Positions 44,296 to 51,917 of a stretch of DNA of 64,000 nucleotides are shown one piece after another. The translations under genes and the position numbers were made by a program. Source of the DNA: Puia sp963703355. GTDB lineage: Bacteria > Bacteroidota > Bacteroidia > Chitinophagales > Chitinophagaceae. The stretch is taken from positions 2,170,001 through 2,234,000 of the forward strand of contig OY969813.1 in NCBI GenBank assembly GCA_963703355.1, written 5' to 3'. Positions within the stretch are counted from its first letter, which is position 1; every line of letters starts with the position of its first letter. Below the pieces are notes generated by a model, which saw only the letters and a program-made list of their open reading frames with translations, was not told the DNA's origin and searched no databases.

Positions 44296-44391
44296 ATGCC
44301 TTGTGGTAAAAAAAGGAAGCGACATAAAATTGCAACCCATAAAAGAAAGAAAAGATTGCGTAAAAATCGTCATAAGAAAAAGAACAAATAA
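44296..44391 (+). CDS. AURKAIP1/COX24-domain ribosomal peptide (bS22/mS38-like)
   Basis: This 31-residue ORF is almost half lysine and arginine: MPCGKKRKRHKIATHKRKKR and then LRKNRHKKKNK. It matches the AURKAIP1/COX24 (mS38) family. Relatives in mycobacteria are the small ribosomal subunit protein bS22, so this is probably a structural peptide of the 30S subunit. The family normally occurs in Bacteroidota, just before the ribonuclease G gene, as here. It is too short for ordinary gene finders. ATG and TAA are clear, and the frame is closed on both sides. Confidence 0.85.
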   Translation: MPCGKKRKRHKIATHKRKKRLRKNRHKKKNK

Positions 44392-44400
44392 ACGCATTCC

Positions 44401-44419
44401 GGCTGGAATTCTTCCAGCC
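44401..44419 (+). promoter_or_regulatory. Stem-loop in the leader between the ribosomal peptide and rng
   Basis: GGCTGGAA, loop TTC, TTCCAGCC gives a perfect 8-bp stem. It lies 9 bp after the 31-aa gene and about 135 bp before the rng start. No T-run follows. It may be a terminator of weak type, or a processing or autoregulation site for the RNase encoded downstream. Confidence 0.45.
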
Positions 44420-44554
44420 CTGTTCTGCTGAAAAAAATTATATGCTAACGCTTAACGTACTTGCTTGCATTCGTGACGCGGTTAACTAAATCCCCTTCAG
44501 CATTTCGATTCCTTCTTGTGTAGTACCGGACAGGCAGTAAATGTTACATTGACA

Positions 44555-46108
44555 TTGAACAAGGAACTGATCATTAATGCAGCCCCGCAGGGAGTTGAAA
44601 TAGCTCTGCTGGAAGATAAAAAGCTGGTGGAATTACACCATGAAAAAACTGATGCCAGTTTTGCAGTGGGAGATTTATATCTCGGCAAGGTAAAAAAACT
44701 GATCCCCGGGTTGAATGCCGCTTTTGTGGATGTCGGATTTGAAAAAGATGCGTTCCTTCATTATACTGACCTAAGTCCCTATGCCCGCTCTTTGTTGAAA
44801 TTTACACAACAGAGTATGACTGCCTCAAAGGACGGGGAATTTGATTTTGGATCATTTGCTGTTGAACCGGAAATAGTAAAAACAGGAAAGATCAATGAAG
44901 TACTAAGTGGCAAGCCCAATATTCTTGTTCAGATTTTAAAAGAGCCGATTGCTGCGAAAGGACCGAGACTAAGTTGTGAGATTTCATTACCAGGCAGGTT
45001 TGTGGTCATTACCCCATTCAATGATATCGTAGCTGTTTCCAGAAAAATTCATTCGTCGGACGAGAGAAAAAGACTTCAGAAAATTGTGGAAGCAATTAAG
45101 CCAAAAAACTTTGGTGTTATTGTGAGAACTGCTGCTGAGGGGAAAAATACGGCAGAATTACATGAAGATCTTACTGACCTAGTAGCTACCTGGAAACTAA
45201 TCCAGCACAATCTTATTGGCGCAGTTGCTCCTGCTAAAATTCTGAGTGAACAGACCAAAACAACCAGTATGTTGAGGGATCTGCTGAATGAAGATTTTAA
45301 TAAGATCGTCGTTAACGATCGGAATCTCTTTAACGACACCAAAACTTATATTCAAAGAATAGCTGCGGATAAAATAGATATTATTTCGTTTTACAGCAAT
45401 GGCTCTCCCATTTTCGATCATTTCGGGATCACGAAGCAGGTTAAGGCGGCATTTGGTAAAACCGTCAATCTTCCCAGTGGCGCTTATCTGATTGTAGAAC
45501 ACACTGAAGCCCTGCATGTAATTGATGTAAACAGCGGTTATAAAAGCGTTAGCAACAACCAGGAACAAAATGCACTGGAAACCAATCTGGAGGCAGCAGA
45601 AGAAATAGCCCGCCAGCTGAGACTCCGGGACCTGGGTGGCATCATTGTAGCTGATTTTATTGACATGAAACTTCCTGATAACAAAAGGAAGCTGGTTGAA
45701 GCCATGGAGGGCTTTATGCGTACCGACAGGGCAAAACACGCTGTATTACCGATTTCCAAGTTCGGACTCATGCAAATTACCCGTCAACGCATGAAACCGG
45801 AAATCACCATCAACACGCAGGAAATCTGCCCCACCTGCAATGGAACAGGCAAAATCTCATCAGCTCTGATTCTGGAAGATGAAATAGAAAAAAACCTCAG
45901 TTACTTACTGAACCACCAACATAAAGACCTGATTCTTATGGTCCACCCGATCATGTTCGCCTATCTGACGAAGGGTGGCTGGTTCAGCAGCAAGAAATGG
46001 AAATGGCGCAGAAAATACAAACAGGCCATCAGGGTAAAAGCGAACAACAACTACCACATGACCGAGTTCCATTTTTTCGACAAACAGGAAGAGGAAATCA
46101 AATTGTAA
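44555..46108 (+). CDS. rng: Ribonuclease G/E family protein
   Basis: RNase G/E cleaves single-stranded RNA and matures 16S rRNA. The 517-residue protein has an S1 domain (about 20-115) with GDLYLGKVKKLIPGLNAAFVDVG, the catalytic metal region (about 280-420) with the two acidic residues of VIDVNSGYKSV and GGIIVADFIDMK, and the zinc-linker CPTCNGTG. It has no RNase E C-terminal scaffold. No ATG begins this frame: the likely start is TTG at 44555, giving NKELIINAAPQGVEIALLED; TTG 44516 or 44549 would add residues. Confidence 0.93.
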   Translation: MNKELIINAAPQGVEIALLEDKKLVELHHEKTDASFAVGDLYLGKVKKLIPGLNAAFVDVGFEKDAFLHYTDLSPYARSLLKFTQQSMTASKDGEFDFGSFAVEPEIVKTGKINEVLSGKPNILVQILKEPIAAKGPRLSCEISLPGRFVVITPFNDIVAVSRKIHSSDERKRLQKIVEAIKPKNFGVIVRTAAEGKNTAELHEDLTDLVATWKLIQHNLIGAVAPAKILSEQTKTTSMLRDLLNEDFNKIVVNDRNLFNDTKTYIQRIAADKIDIISFYSNGSPIFDHFGITKQVKAAFGKTVNLPSGAYLIVEHTEALHVIDVNSGYKSVSNNQEQNALETNLEAAEEIARQLRLRDLGGIIVADFIDMKLPDNKRKLVEAMEGFMRTDRAKHAVLPISKFGLMQITRQRMKPEITINTQEICPTCNGTGKISSALILEDEIEKNLSYLLNHQHKDLILMVHPIMFAYLTKGGWFSSKKWKWRRKYKQAIRVKANNNYHMTEFHFFDKQEEEIKL

Positions 46109-46365
46109 ACTCCTTTTTCCGCCATTTTTCCTCAAAAACACATTAGTTTTTAAATTAATATCAACGATTTCTGATGGGGTGCCGCGCGTATGCGAAAATG
46201 GACCATTTATAAACTTTTCTGATGCTCATTTTCAAGACTTTAACAGAATTCATTTGAAAAATTATCCAAGATAATATATTGATATTCAATACATTAAAAG
46301 CTAATTACTGATTGATCTTAAGTTTAATTTTTATTTTTAAAGTTATTCACAGGAGCAAAAATTTA

Positions 46366-46396
46366 TTTTGTTATGTGACCTGATTTTGTAATTTAG
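46366..46396 (+). promoter_or_regulatory. Promoter-like element upstream of the radA leader
   Basis: TTG at 46368-46370, an 18-bp spacer and TAATTTAG at 46389-46396 fit the Bacteroidota promoter with one mismatch in the -7 box. The expected start near 46403 is about 20 bp before a terminator-like hairpin. Confidence 0.45.
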
Positions 46397-46420
46397 TGGA
46401 AGAATTTAATGGGTTAGTAA

Positions 46421-46454
46421 GTAAAAGGTCGGCTCTCGTGGTCGGCCTTTTTAC
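46421..46454 (+). terminator. Terminator-like hairpin in the radA leader
   Basis: GTAAAAGGTCG pairs with CGGCCTTTTTAC (one bulge, one G:U) around an 11-nt loop, followed by T-rich sequence. It lies 31 bp before the radA ATG. It could end a short RNA of about 50 nt or act as an attenuator of radA. Confidence 0.6.
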
Positions 46455-46484
46455 TTTTATGCAATCTCCCCTTTACCTTTAATC

Positions 46485-47876
46485 ATGAGCAAAATTAAAA
46501 CCGCATTTTTCTGTAATAATTGCGGCTATGAAAGTGCAAAATGGCTTGGCAAATGTCCTTCCTGCGAACAGTGGAATACTTTTACTGAAGAAGTTATAAC
46601 TAAAGATGACAGATTAGGTGAATCCGGATGGAAACACGTCACGGATAAAAAGGAAATCAAAACGATTTCAATTCACGATGTTATCAGTGGTGAGGAAAAG
46701 AGAATCATTACCCCTGATTCAGAACTTAATCGTGTATTAGGTGGCGGCATAGTTTCCGGAAGTTTAATTCTCGTTGCGGGTGAACCAGGAATTGGGAAAA
46801 GTACTTTATTTCTTCAGATTGGATTGATGTTGAAGAATATTGTTACACTTTATATCAGTGGAGAAGAAAGTGAACAGCAAATACGCATGCGGGCAGACAG
46901 GCTAAAAATCAGAAATAACCGTCTGATGATTAACCCTGAGAATTTTTATTTGTTAACAGAAACTTCCACACAGACCATTTTTCAGGAAATAAAAAAATTG
47001 AAACCGCAGGTTGTAATTGTTGATTCCATTCAAACATTACAATCATCATATATTGAATCCACACCCGGTACCATTTCTCAAATTCGCGAATGCGCTGCCG
47101 AATTTCAACGCTTTGCAAAAGAAACCGGCACACCAGTTTTCTTAATCGGGCATATCACGAAAGATGGCAATATCGCAGGCCCAAAAATATTGGAACATAT
47201 GGTTGATACGGTCCTTCAATTTGAGGGCGACAGACATTATACGTATCGCATACTTCGCACATTGAAAAATCGTTTTGGAAGCACTGCAGAACTTGGTATT
47301 TATGAGATGACGGATGAAGGAATGCAGGAAGTAAATAACCCAAGTGAAATTTTAATTACACAAAAAGAAGAACAGCTGAGTGGTAGCGCAATCGCCGCAA
47401 GCATAGAAGGGCAGCGGCCTCTGTTGATTGAGGTACAAGCGCTCGTAACGACATCAGTGTACGGAACACCACAGAGAACAGTAAGTGGCTTTGACCTTCG
47501 GCGACTGCAATTATTACTTGCTGTTCTGGAAAAAAGAGGAGGGTTTCACTTTGGCGTTAAAGACGTTTTTTTAAATATTGCAGGCGGATTGAAAGTTGAG
47601 GATCCATCAATTGATCTTGCAGTTTTATGTGCCCTGTTGAGTTCTTTTGAAGACGTTCCACTGGCAGCAGATACTTGTTTTGCCGGCGAGGTCGGTTTGA
47701 ATGGTGAGATACGCGCAGTGAATCGGATTGGTCAGCGAATTGCCGAAGCTGAGAAACTGGGTTTTAGTAAAATACTTGTTTCGAAATATAATCAGAAAGG
47801 ATTGAAAAACGATAACCATCAGATAGAAATTAAACTGATGGGTAAGGTTGAAGAAGTTTATAAATATTTATTTTAA
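46485..47876 (+). CDS. radA: DNA repair protein RadA
   Basis: RadA is a RecA-like ATPase that promotes branch migration in recombination and transformation. The 463-residue protein has a C4 zinc finger (C10, C13, C24, C27), Walker A GEPGIGKST (99-107), the KNRFG motif (261-265) and a C-terminal Lon-like domain (about 360-463) with FHFGVKDVFLNIAGGLKVEDPSIDLAVLCAL. comF follows 15 bp later on the same strand. Confidence 0.97.
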   Translation: MSKIKTAFFCNNCGYESAKWLGKCPSCEQWNTFTEEVITKDDRLGESGWKHVTDKKEIKTISIHDVISGEEKRIITPDSELNRVLGGGIVSGSLILVAGEPGIGKSTLFLQIGLMLKNIVTLYISGEESEQQIRMRADRLKIRNNRLMINPENFYLLTETSTQTIFQEIKKLKPQVVIVDSIQTLQSSYIESTPGTISQIRECAAEFQRFAKETGTPVFLIGHITKDGNIAGPKILEHMVDTVLQFEGDRHYTYRILRTLKNRFGSTAELGIYEMTDEGMQEVNNPSEILITQKEEQLSGSAIAASIEGQRPLLIEVQALVTTSVYGTPQRTVSGFDLRRLQLLLAVLEKRGGFHFGVKDVFLNIAGGLKVEDPSIDLAVLCALLSSFEDVPLAADTCFAGEVGLNGEIRAVNRIGQRIAEAEKLGFSKILVSKYNQKGLKNDNHQIEIKLMGKVEEVYKYLF

Positions 47877-47891
47877 GGTTCCAATGTTAGT

Positions 47892-48608
47892 ATGCGCATC
47901 AATATGAAATCGCATACCCGTTTTTTCAGATCTATATTACATCTTTTTTTCCCGCACATCTGTTGCGGATGCGGCACGGATCTGCTGAATGAAGATAATT
48001 TATTCTGTATTTATTGCCAGGCGGCTATGCCATTGACCTGCTTTGAGTTTTTTTCTCCCAATCCAATTGAAAAAATATTCTGGGGTCGCGTACCAATCGA
48101 AGCCGCTACTGCACATTTATATTTCACTTCGGGGTCGTGCGTTCAACAAAGTCTTCACCTGCTTAAATATAAAGGAAGAAAGGAAATCGGTATCTACTAC
48201 GGTCTGCTGATGGGCAAAACTTTAAAGCAGTCGCAGCGCTTTAACAATTGTGACATAATTATTCCATTGCCTTTATATACTTCACGAGAAAAAAAAAGAG
48301 GTTACAATCAGGCCTCAAAAATAGCAGAGGGAATTTCACAACAACTCAATATTCCCGTTTTTTGCGATGCTGTTATTCGAATAAAAAAAACAGAAACACA
48401 AACACATAAAAGCAGGATTCAACGATGGAAGAATATGGAGTCCACATTCGAAATCAGGGATTCAGGGCAAATCGCAAATAAACATATTTTGCTGGTAGAC
48501 GATGTAGTAACCACCGGGGCCAGTCTCGAAGCCTGTGCCCGGGTTTTGAAAACTGTCCCGGGACTGAAAGTAAGCATCGCATGTTTGGCACATACGGTTT
48601 CGGCTTAG
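47892..48608 (+). CDS. comF: ComF-family phosphoribosyltransferase-like protein
   Basis: ComF proteins take part in DNA uptake; they have a zinc finger and a phosphoribosyltransferase fold. The 238-residue protein has the cysteines C24, C25, C27, C39 and C42 near the N-terminus, IIPLPLYTSREKKRGYNQA, and the PRPP-binding loop LLVDDVVTTGAS at about 199-212. An ATG at 47904 is an alternative start. It follows radA by 15 bp, so they are probably co-transcribed. Just after its stop lies a heptamer inverted repeat. Confidence 0.92.
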   Translation: MRINMKSHTRFFRSILHLFFPHICCGCGTDLLNEDNLFCIYCQAAMPLTCFEFFSPNPIEKIFWGRVPIEAATAHLYFTSGSCVQQSLHLLKYKGRKEIGIYYGLLMGKTLKQSQRFNNCDIIIPLPLYTSREKKRGYNQASKIAEGISQQLNIPVFCDAVIRIKKTETQTHKSRIQRWKNMESTFEIRDSGQIANKHILLVDDVVTTGASLEACARVLKTVPGLKVSIACLAHTVSA

Positions 48609-48618
48609 TCGCACTCGG

Positions 48619-48696
48619 TTGATCGTTGACCGTTGGCCGACCTAATCATCGAAATATCTTGGTAAACCTGCAACGGGTAACCGCCAACCGCCAACG
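48619..48696. repeat. Heptamer-based inverted repeat, copy 1
   Basis: Three heptamers of the TTGRYCG type run from 48619 to 48639 (TTGATCG, TTGACCG, TTGGCCG), and a matching complementary block CAACGGG, TAACCGC, CAACCGC, CAACG occupies 48671-48696, with 31 bp between. The arms are an imperfect inverted repeat. The same structure recurs at 63751-63911. It lies just after the comF stop. Confidence 0.6.
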
Positions 48697-48721
48697 TCTT
48701 ATTATCGTTATTTTTGTAACG

Positions 48722-50113
48722 ATGCTTAAGAATCTGCTTTTTAGTACCCTGGCCATATTTGTGCTGATTTCCTGCCAGAAGCAGTCGGGTCTGAATGGTA
48801 GTTCTTATCTTTTCTTCTCCACAGATACATTGAGTTTTGACACCGTTTTTACCACCGTGGGTTCTGTGACACAACAGATTAAGATTATAAACAACAATAG
48901 TCAGGGTATCGGTATTTCCGCTATAAGTCTTGCAGGCGGCTCGGGATCCCCTTTTATAATAAACATCGATGGCACTCCTGGTCCAACTGCCTCCAACCTC
49001 AATATTCAGGGAAATGACAGTATTTATATTTTCGTTACCGTTTTGGTTCCTCAGGGCTCAAAACCCAGACCCTTCATTTTGCAGGACAGCATACAAATCA
49101 GCTATAACGGCCTGAATCAGTATATCCAGCTTAATGCCTGGGGACAAAATGCCCATTTCCTGAAAAATGCAGTTATTCAGGGGAATACCTTATGGCCTAA
49201 CGATCTTCCCTATGTACTTTATGGGGGTTTAACTGTCGACAGCAACGCCACGCTGACCATTCAGCCAGGTACACATATATATATGCATGCCGATGCCCCG
49301 ATATATGTTGACGGTACATTAAATATTTTGGGCGCTTCGCCAGATAGTCAGCGGGTATATTTCAGTGGCGATCGTCTGGATCAGCCTTATGCTGAATATC
49401 CAGGGTCCTGGCCGGGTATCTATTTCAGAGGCTCTAGTAAAGACAATGTGCTGAACTACGCCGTTTTCCAAAATGGATATCACACGCTTGTATCGGAAGG
49501 GCCGAGCACAGATGGCAATCCAAAACTTTCTTTAAATCAATGCATCATCAACAACTCTCTTTCCGATGGAATTCTCAGTACACAATCAAGTATCACCGCT
49601 ATCAACTGTCTGATCAGTAATTGTGGACAGAATATAATCATCGCACAGGGTGGTACTTATCAATTTGAATATTGTACGGTTGCCTCGTATTCTACCAATC
49701 TGCTATCTCATCAATTGCCTGTTCTGACTGTTTCCAACGGAAGTACGGATGGAAGTCAGTCATTGCTCTCTGATCTGAACGCAGGATTTATCAATTGTAT
49801 TTTCTGGGGAGGCGACGCCGTTACTGATGAAGCTCAGATTACAAAACAGGGGAATACTGTATTCAACTTATTGTTTGATCATGTGATTCTAAAACAACAA
49901 GACTATCCTTCGAATATCGACAGCAACGCTCTTTGGTTAAATACAGATCCACAATTTCTTGCCACAGGATATCCGGGTAATTCATTTGATTTTCATGTGG
50001 AAGCAAGTTCACCTGCCGTCGATCATGGTTCCAATCTGGGTATTCTGGTAGACCTCGATGGTAACCCAAGACCCGTTAACATACCCGATCTTGGTTGTTA
50101 TGAACGGCAGTGA
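48722..50113 (+). CDS. Lipoprotein with right-handed beta-helix character
   Basis: The 463-residue protein starts with a lipoprotein signal ending LISC (lipidated C18). After an N-terminal beta domain (about 25-135) there are repeated short beta-segments (for example ATLTIQPGTHIYMHADAPIYVDGTLNILG) like a parallel beta-helix, and a C-terminal block that ends DHGSNLGILVDLDGNPRPVN...DLGCYERQ, often seen in such surface proteins. The substrate, probably a polysaccharide or none, is unknown. An in-frame start at 48626 is rejected because its extension is repeat DNA. A TATTTTTG box (48709-48716) lies just upstream. Confidence 0.75.
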   Translation: MLKNLLFSTLAIFVLISCQKQSGLNGSSYLFFSTDTLSFDTVFTTVGSVTQQIKIINNNSQGIGISAISLAGGSGSPFIINIDGTPGPTASNLNIQGNDSIYIFVTVLVPQGSKPRPFILQDSIQISYNGLNQYIQLNAWGQNAHFLKNAVIQGNTLWPNDLPYVLYGGLTVDSNATLTIQPGTHIYMHADAPIYVDGTLNILGASPDSQRVYFSGDRLDQPYAEYPGSWPGIYFRGSSKDNVLNYAVFQNGYHTLVSEGPSTDGNPKLSLNQCIINNSLSDGILSTQSSITAINCLISNCGQNIIIAQGGTYQFEYCTVASYSTNLLSHQLPVLTVSNGSTDGSQSLLSDLNAGFINCIFWGGDAVTDEAQITKQGNTVFNLLFDHVILKQQDYPSNIDSNALWLNTDPQFLATGYPGNSFDFHVEASSPAVDHGSNLGILVDLDGNPRPVNIPDLGCYERQ

Positions 50114-50131
50114 TTCGAGCTTCAATTCGCT

Positions 50132-50139
50132 TAACTTTG
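50132..50139 (+). promoter_or_regulatory. -7 box (TAACTTTG) upstream of the peroxidase gene
   Basis: TAACTTTG matches TAnnTTTG exactly and ends 37 bp before the ATG at 50177. It would give this gene and holB their own transcript. No clear -33 TTG is present. Confidence 0.4.
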
Positions 50140-50176
50140 ATAGTGGAACATTGATTAGAAAATTAAATTATATTTT

Positions 50177-50698
50177 ATGATAAAATTATTGCTCATTCCA
50201 ATTCTATTTATGATTCATAGCAGCGTAAGCGTATACGATTTTAAAGTGCCGGCACTGGATGGCGGAACTATTGATTTATCAGCCTATAAAGGAAAAAAAT
50301 TACTCATCGTGAATACTGCTTCGAAATGCGGATTTACTCCACAGTATGCTGACCTTCAAAAATTGTATGAAAAATACAAAGACAAACTCGTTATTGTCGG
50401 ATTCCCTGCCAACGACTTTGGTGGACAGGAACCGGGAAGCAATACTGAGATTAAGGAATTTTGTCAGAAGAATTATGGCGTAACATTCCCGCTTGCAGCG
50501 AAATCGGATGTGGTAGGCGATAACACATCACCACTCTTTAAATATCTTACGGAAGAAGCAGTTAAACTGGGTACACCGGCTCCGGTTATCAAATGGAATT
50601 TTACAAAATTTCTCATTGATGAAAATGGAAAGCTTATTGGTGTTTACAACAGTAATATTACTCCAATGAGTGATGAGATTACATCTCACCTCAATTAA
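50177..50698 (+). CDS. Glutathione peroxidase-family thiol peroxidase (secreted)
   Basis: The 173-residue protein reduces hydroperoxides. The peroxidatic cysteine C51 is in NTASKCGFTPQY (cysteine, not selenocysteine), and FPANDFGGQEPG (76-87) and KWNFTKFLID carry the conserved glutamine and tryptophan. A hydrophobic N-terminus (about 1-18) is a signal peptide, so it probably works in the periplasm. In bacteria such proteins usually use thioredoxin rather than glutathione. holB begins 14 bp after its stop. Confidence 0.92.
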   Translation: MIKLLLIPILFMIHSSVSVYDFKVPALDGGTIDLSAYKGKKLLIVNTASKCGFTPQYADLQKLYEKYKDKLVIVGFPANDFGGQEPGSNTEIKEFCQKNYGVTFPLAAKSDVVGDNTSPLFKYLTEEAVKLGTPAPVIKWNFTKFLIDENGKLIGVYNSNITPMSDEITSHLN

Positions 50699-50712
50699 CA
50701 CTGACCAAAAGA

Positions 50713-51873
50713 ATGTTATTCAGTCAGGTTATTGGTCAGCTGGAAATTAAGGAAAAGCTTCGCGGTCTGGTTGAACATAATCGTTTAAGCCACGCATTGA
50801 TGCTGAATGCACCCGAAGGTGCAGGCGGACTGCCATTGGCATTGGCTTTTTCCCAGTTTCTGGTTTGCGAACGGGTTAACGAAGTGCATGCAAAAAATAA
50901 TTTCCCGATTGAAAGCTGTAATGTTTGTCCAGCCTGCATGAAGGCATCAAAGCTGATTCACCCGGATATACATTATGTGTATCCGGTTGTTTCACAGAAA
51001 CCTGGCGACAAACCAGTGAGCGCTGATTTAATATCTGAATGGAGAGAATTCATTTCGCAATTTCCTTATGGGACCATTTTCGACTGGCTGCAGTTCATCG
51101 AAGCTGACAACAAACAAGGCAATATATCTGCGCACGAATGTAATGAGATCAACCGCAAGTTAAGTTTGAAGAGTTTTGAAAGCGGTTACAAGATTCTCAT
51201 CATGTGGATGCCGGAATATCTGGGCAATGAAGGAAATAAGTTGTTAAAACTCATTGAAGAACCACCGCCGGATACTTTGTTTATGCTCGTAACTGAAAAT
51301 GAAGCACTGATACTCCCAACAATTCTTTCACGAGTACAAACGATCAGGTTACCCAGGCCTTCTGTTGCGGAAATACAGGAAGCACTTGTAGCGCGGGCTG
51401 GGGTTAGTGTAGACCAGGCAAGACAGCTTGCAGCTGTAAGTGAACAGAATTACAGGGAGGCATTAAGACAATTACAACATGGTCAGGACGACTGGCTGGG
51501 TTTGTTACGGGAATGGCTAAACGCAGTTTTGAAAACCGGTCCTATTGCCCAGGTAAAATGGGTGGAAGAAATCGGTAAAGCCGGACGTGAAAAACAGAAG
51601 CAGTTTCTTCAGTATTTTATTCATTTACTGGAGCAGGCCATACGGATTCGCATGTCAGAGAATACAGTGGATGATATGCCTGATTCGGAAAAAGACTTCT
51701 CATTAAGACTGAATAAAATAGCTAATTTATCAGCGCTGCAGGCAATCGCGGGTGAAATCAACAAATCAATTTATCACATTGAGCGGAACGCACATGCTAA
51801 GATGCTTTTTCACGCGTTAACCATCCGCCTCTATCATATCCTGGCAACGGGCGAAGAGGTGGTGATGACCTAG
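50713..51873 (+). CDS. holB: DNA polymerase III delta' subunit
   Basis: The 386-residue protein is a clamp-loader AAA+-type subunit. It shows the N-terminal block FSQVIGQLEIKEKLRGLVEHNRLSHALML, a cysteine cluster SCNVCPACMKAS that may bind zinc, HPDIHYVYP and KILIMWMPEYLGNEGNKLLKLIEEPPPDTLFMLVT with the SRC-like region ILSRVQTIRLP. The P-loop is degenerate, APEGAGGLPLA, lacking the GKT/S, which fits delta' that does not hydrolyse ATP. Confidence 0.88.
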   Translation: MLFSQVIGQLEIKEKLRGLVEHNRLSHALMLNAPEGAGGLPLALAFSQFLVCERVNEVHAKNNFPIESCNVCPACMKASKLIHPDIHYVYPVVSQKPGDKPVSADLISEWREFISQFPYGTIFDWLQFIEADNKQGNISAHECNEINRKLSLKSFESGYKILIMWMPEYLGNEGNKLLKLIEEPPPDTLFMLVTENEALILPTILSRVQTIRLPRPSVAEIQEALVARAGVSVDQARQLAAVSEQNYREALRQLQHGQDDWLGLLREWLNAVLKTGPIAQVKWVEEIGKAGREKQKQFLQYFIHLLEQAIRIRMSENTVDDMPDSEKDFSLRLNKIANLSALQAIAGEINKSIYHIERNAHAKMLFHALTIRLYHILATGEEVVMT

Positions 51874-51881
51874 GAACTTAG

Positions 51882-51889
51882 TATATTTG
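51882..51889 (+). promoter_or_regulatory. -7 box (TATATTTG) upstream of the ricT-like gene
   Basis: TATATTTG matches TAnnTTTG exactly and lies 28 bp before the ATG at 51918. The -33 position has TGG rather than TTG. Confidence 0.45.
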
Positions 51890-51917
51890 TCGACTGCTTG
51901 TTAATATATTATTATTT

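Larger units (their letters stand above)
46109..46484. other. Intergenic region before radA
   Basis: This 376-bp AT-rich gap has no coding signal. Its 3' third holds a promoter-like element and a hairpin with a T-rich tail, listed separately. I see no tRNA in it. Confidence 0.6.

Noticed and set aside
48626..48721. N-terminal extension of the beta-helix lipoprotein
   Set aside because: It would translate the heptamer repeat and block the lipoprotein signal; the ATG at 48722 gives a perfect signal peptide.
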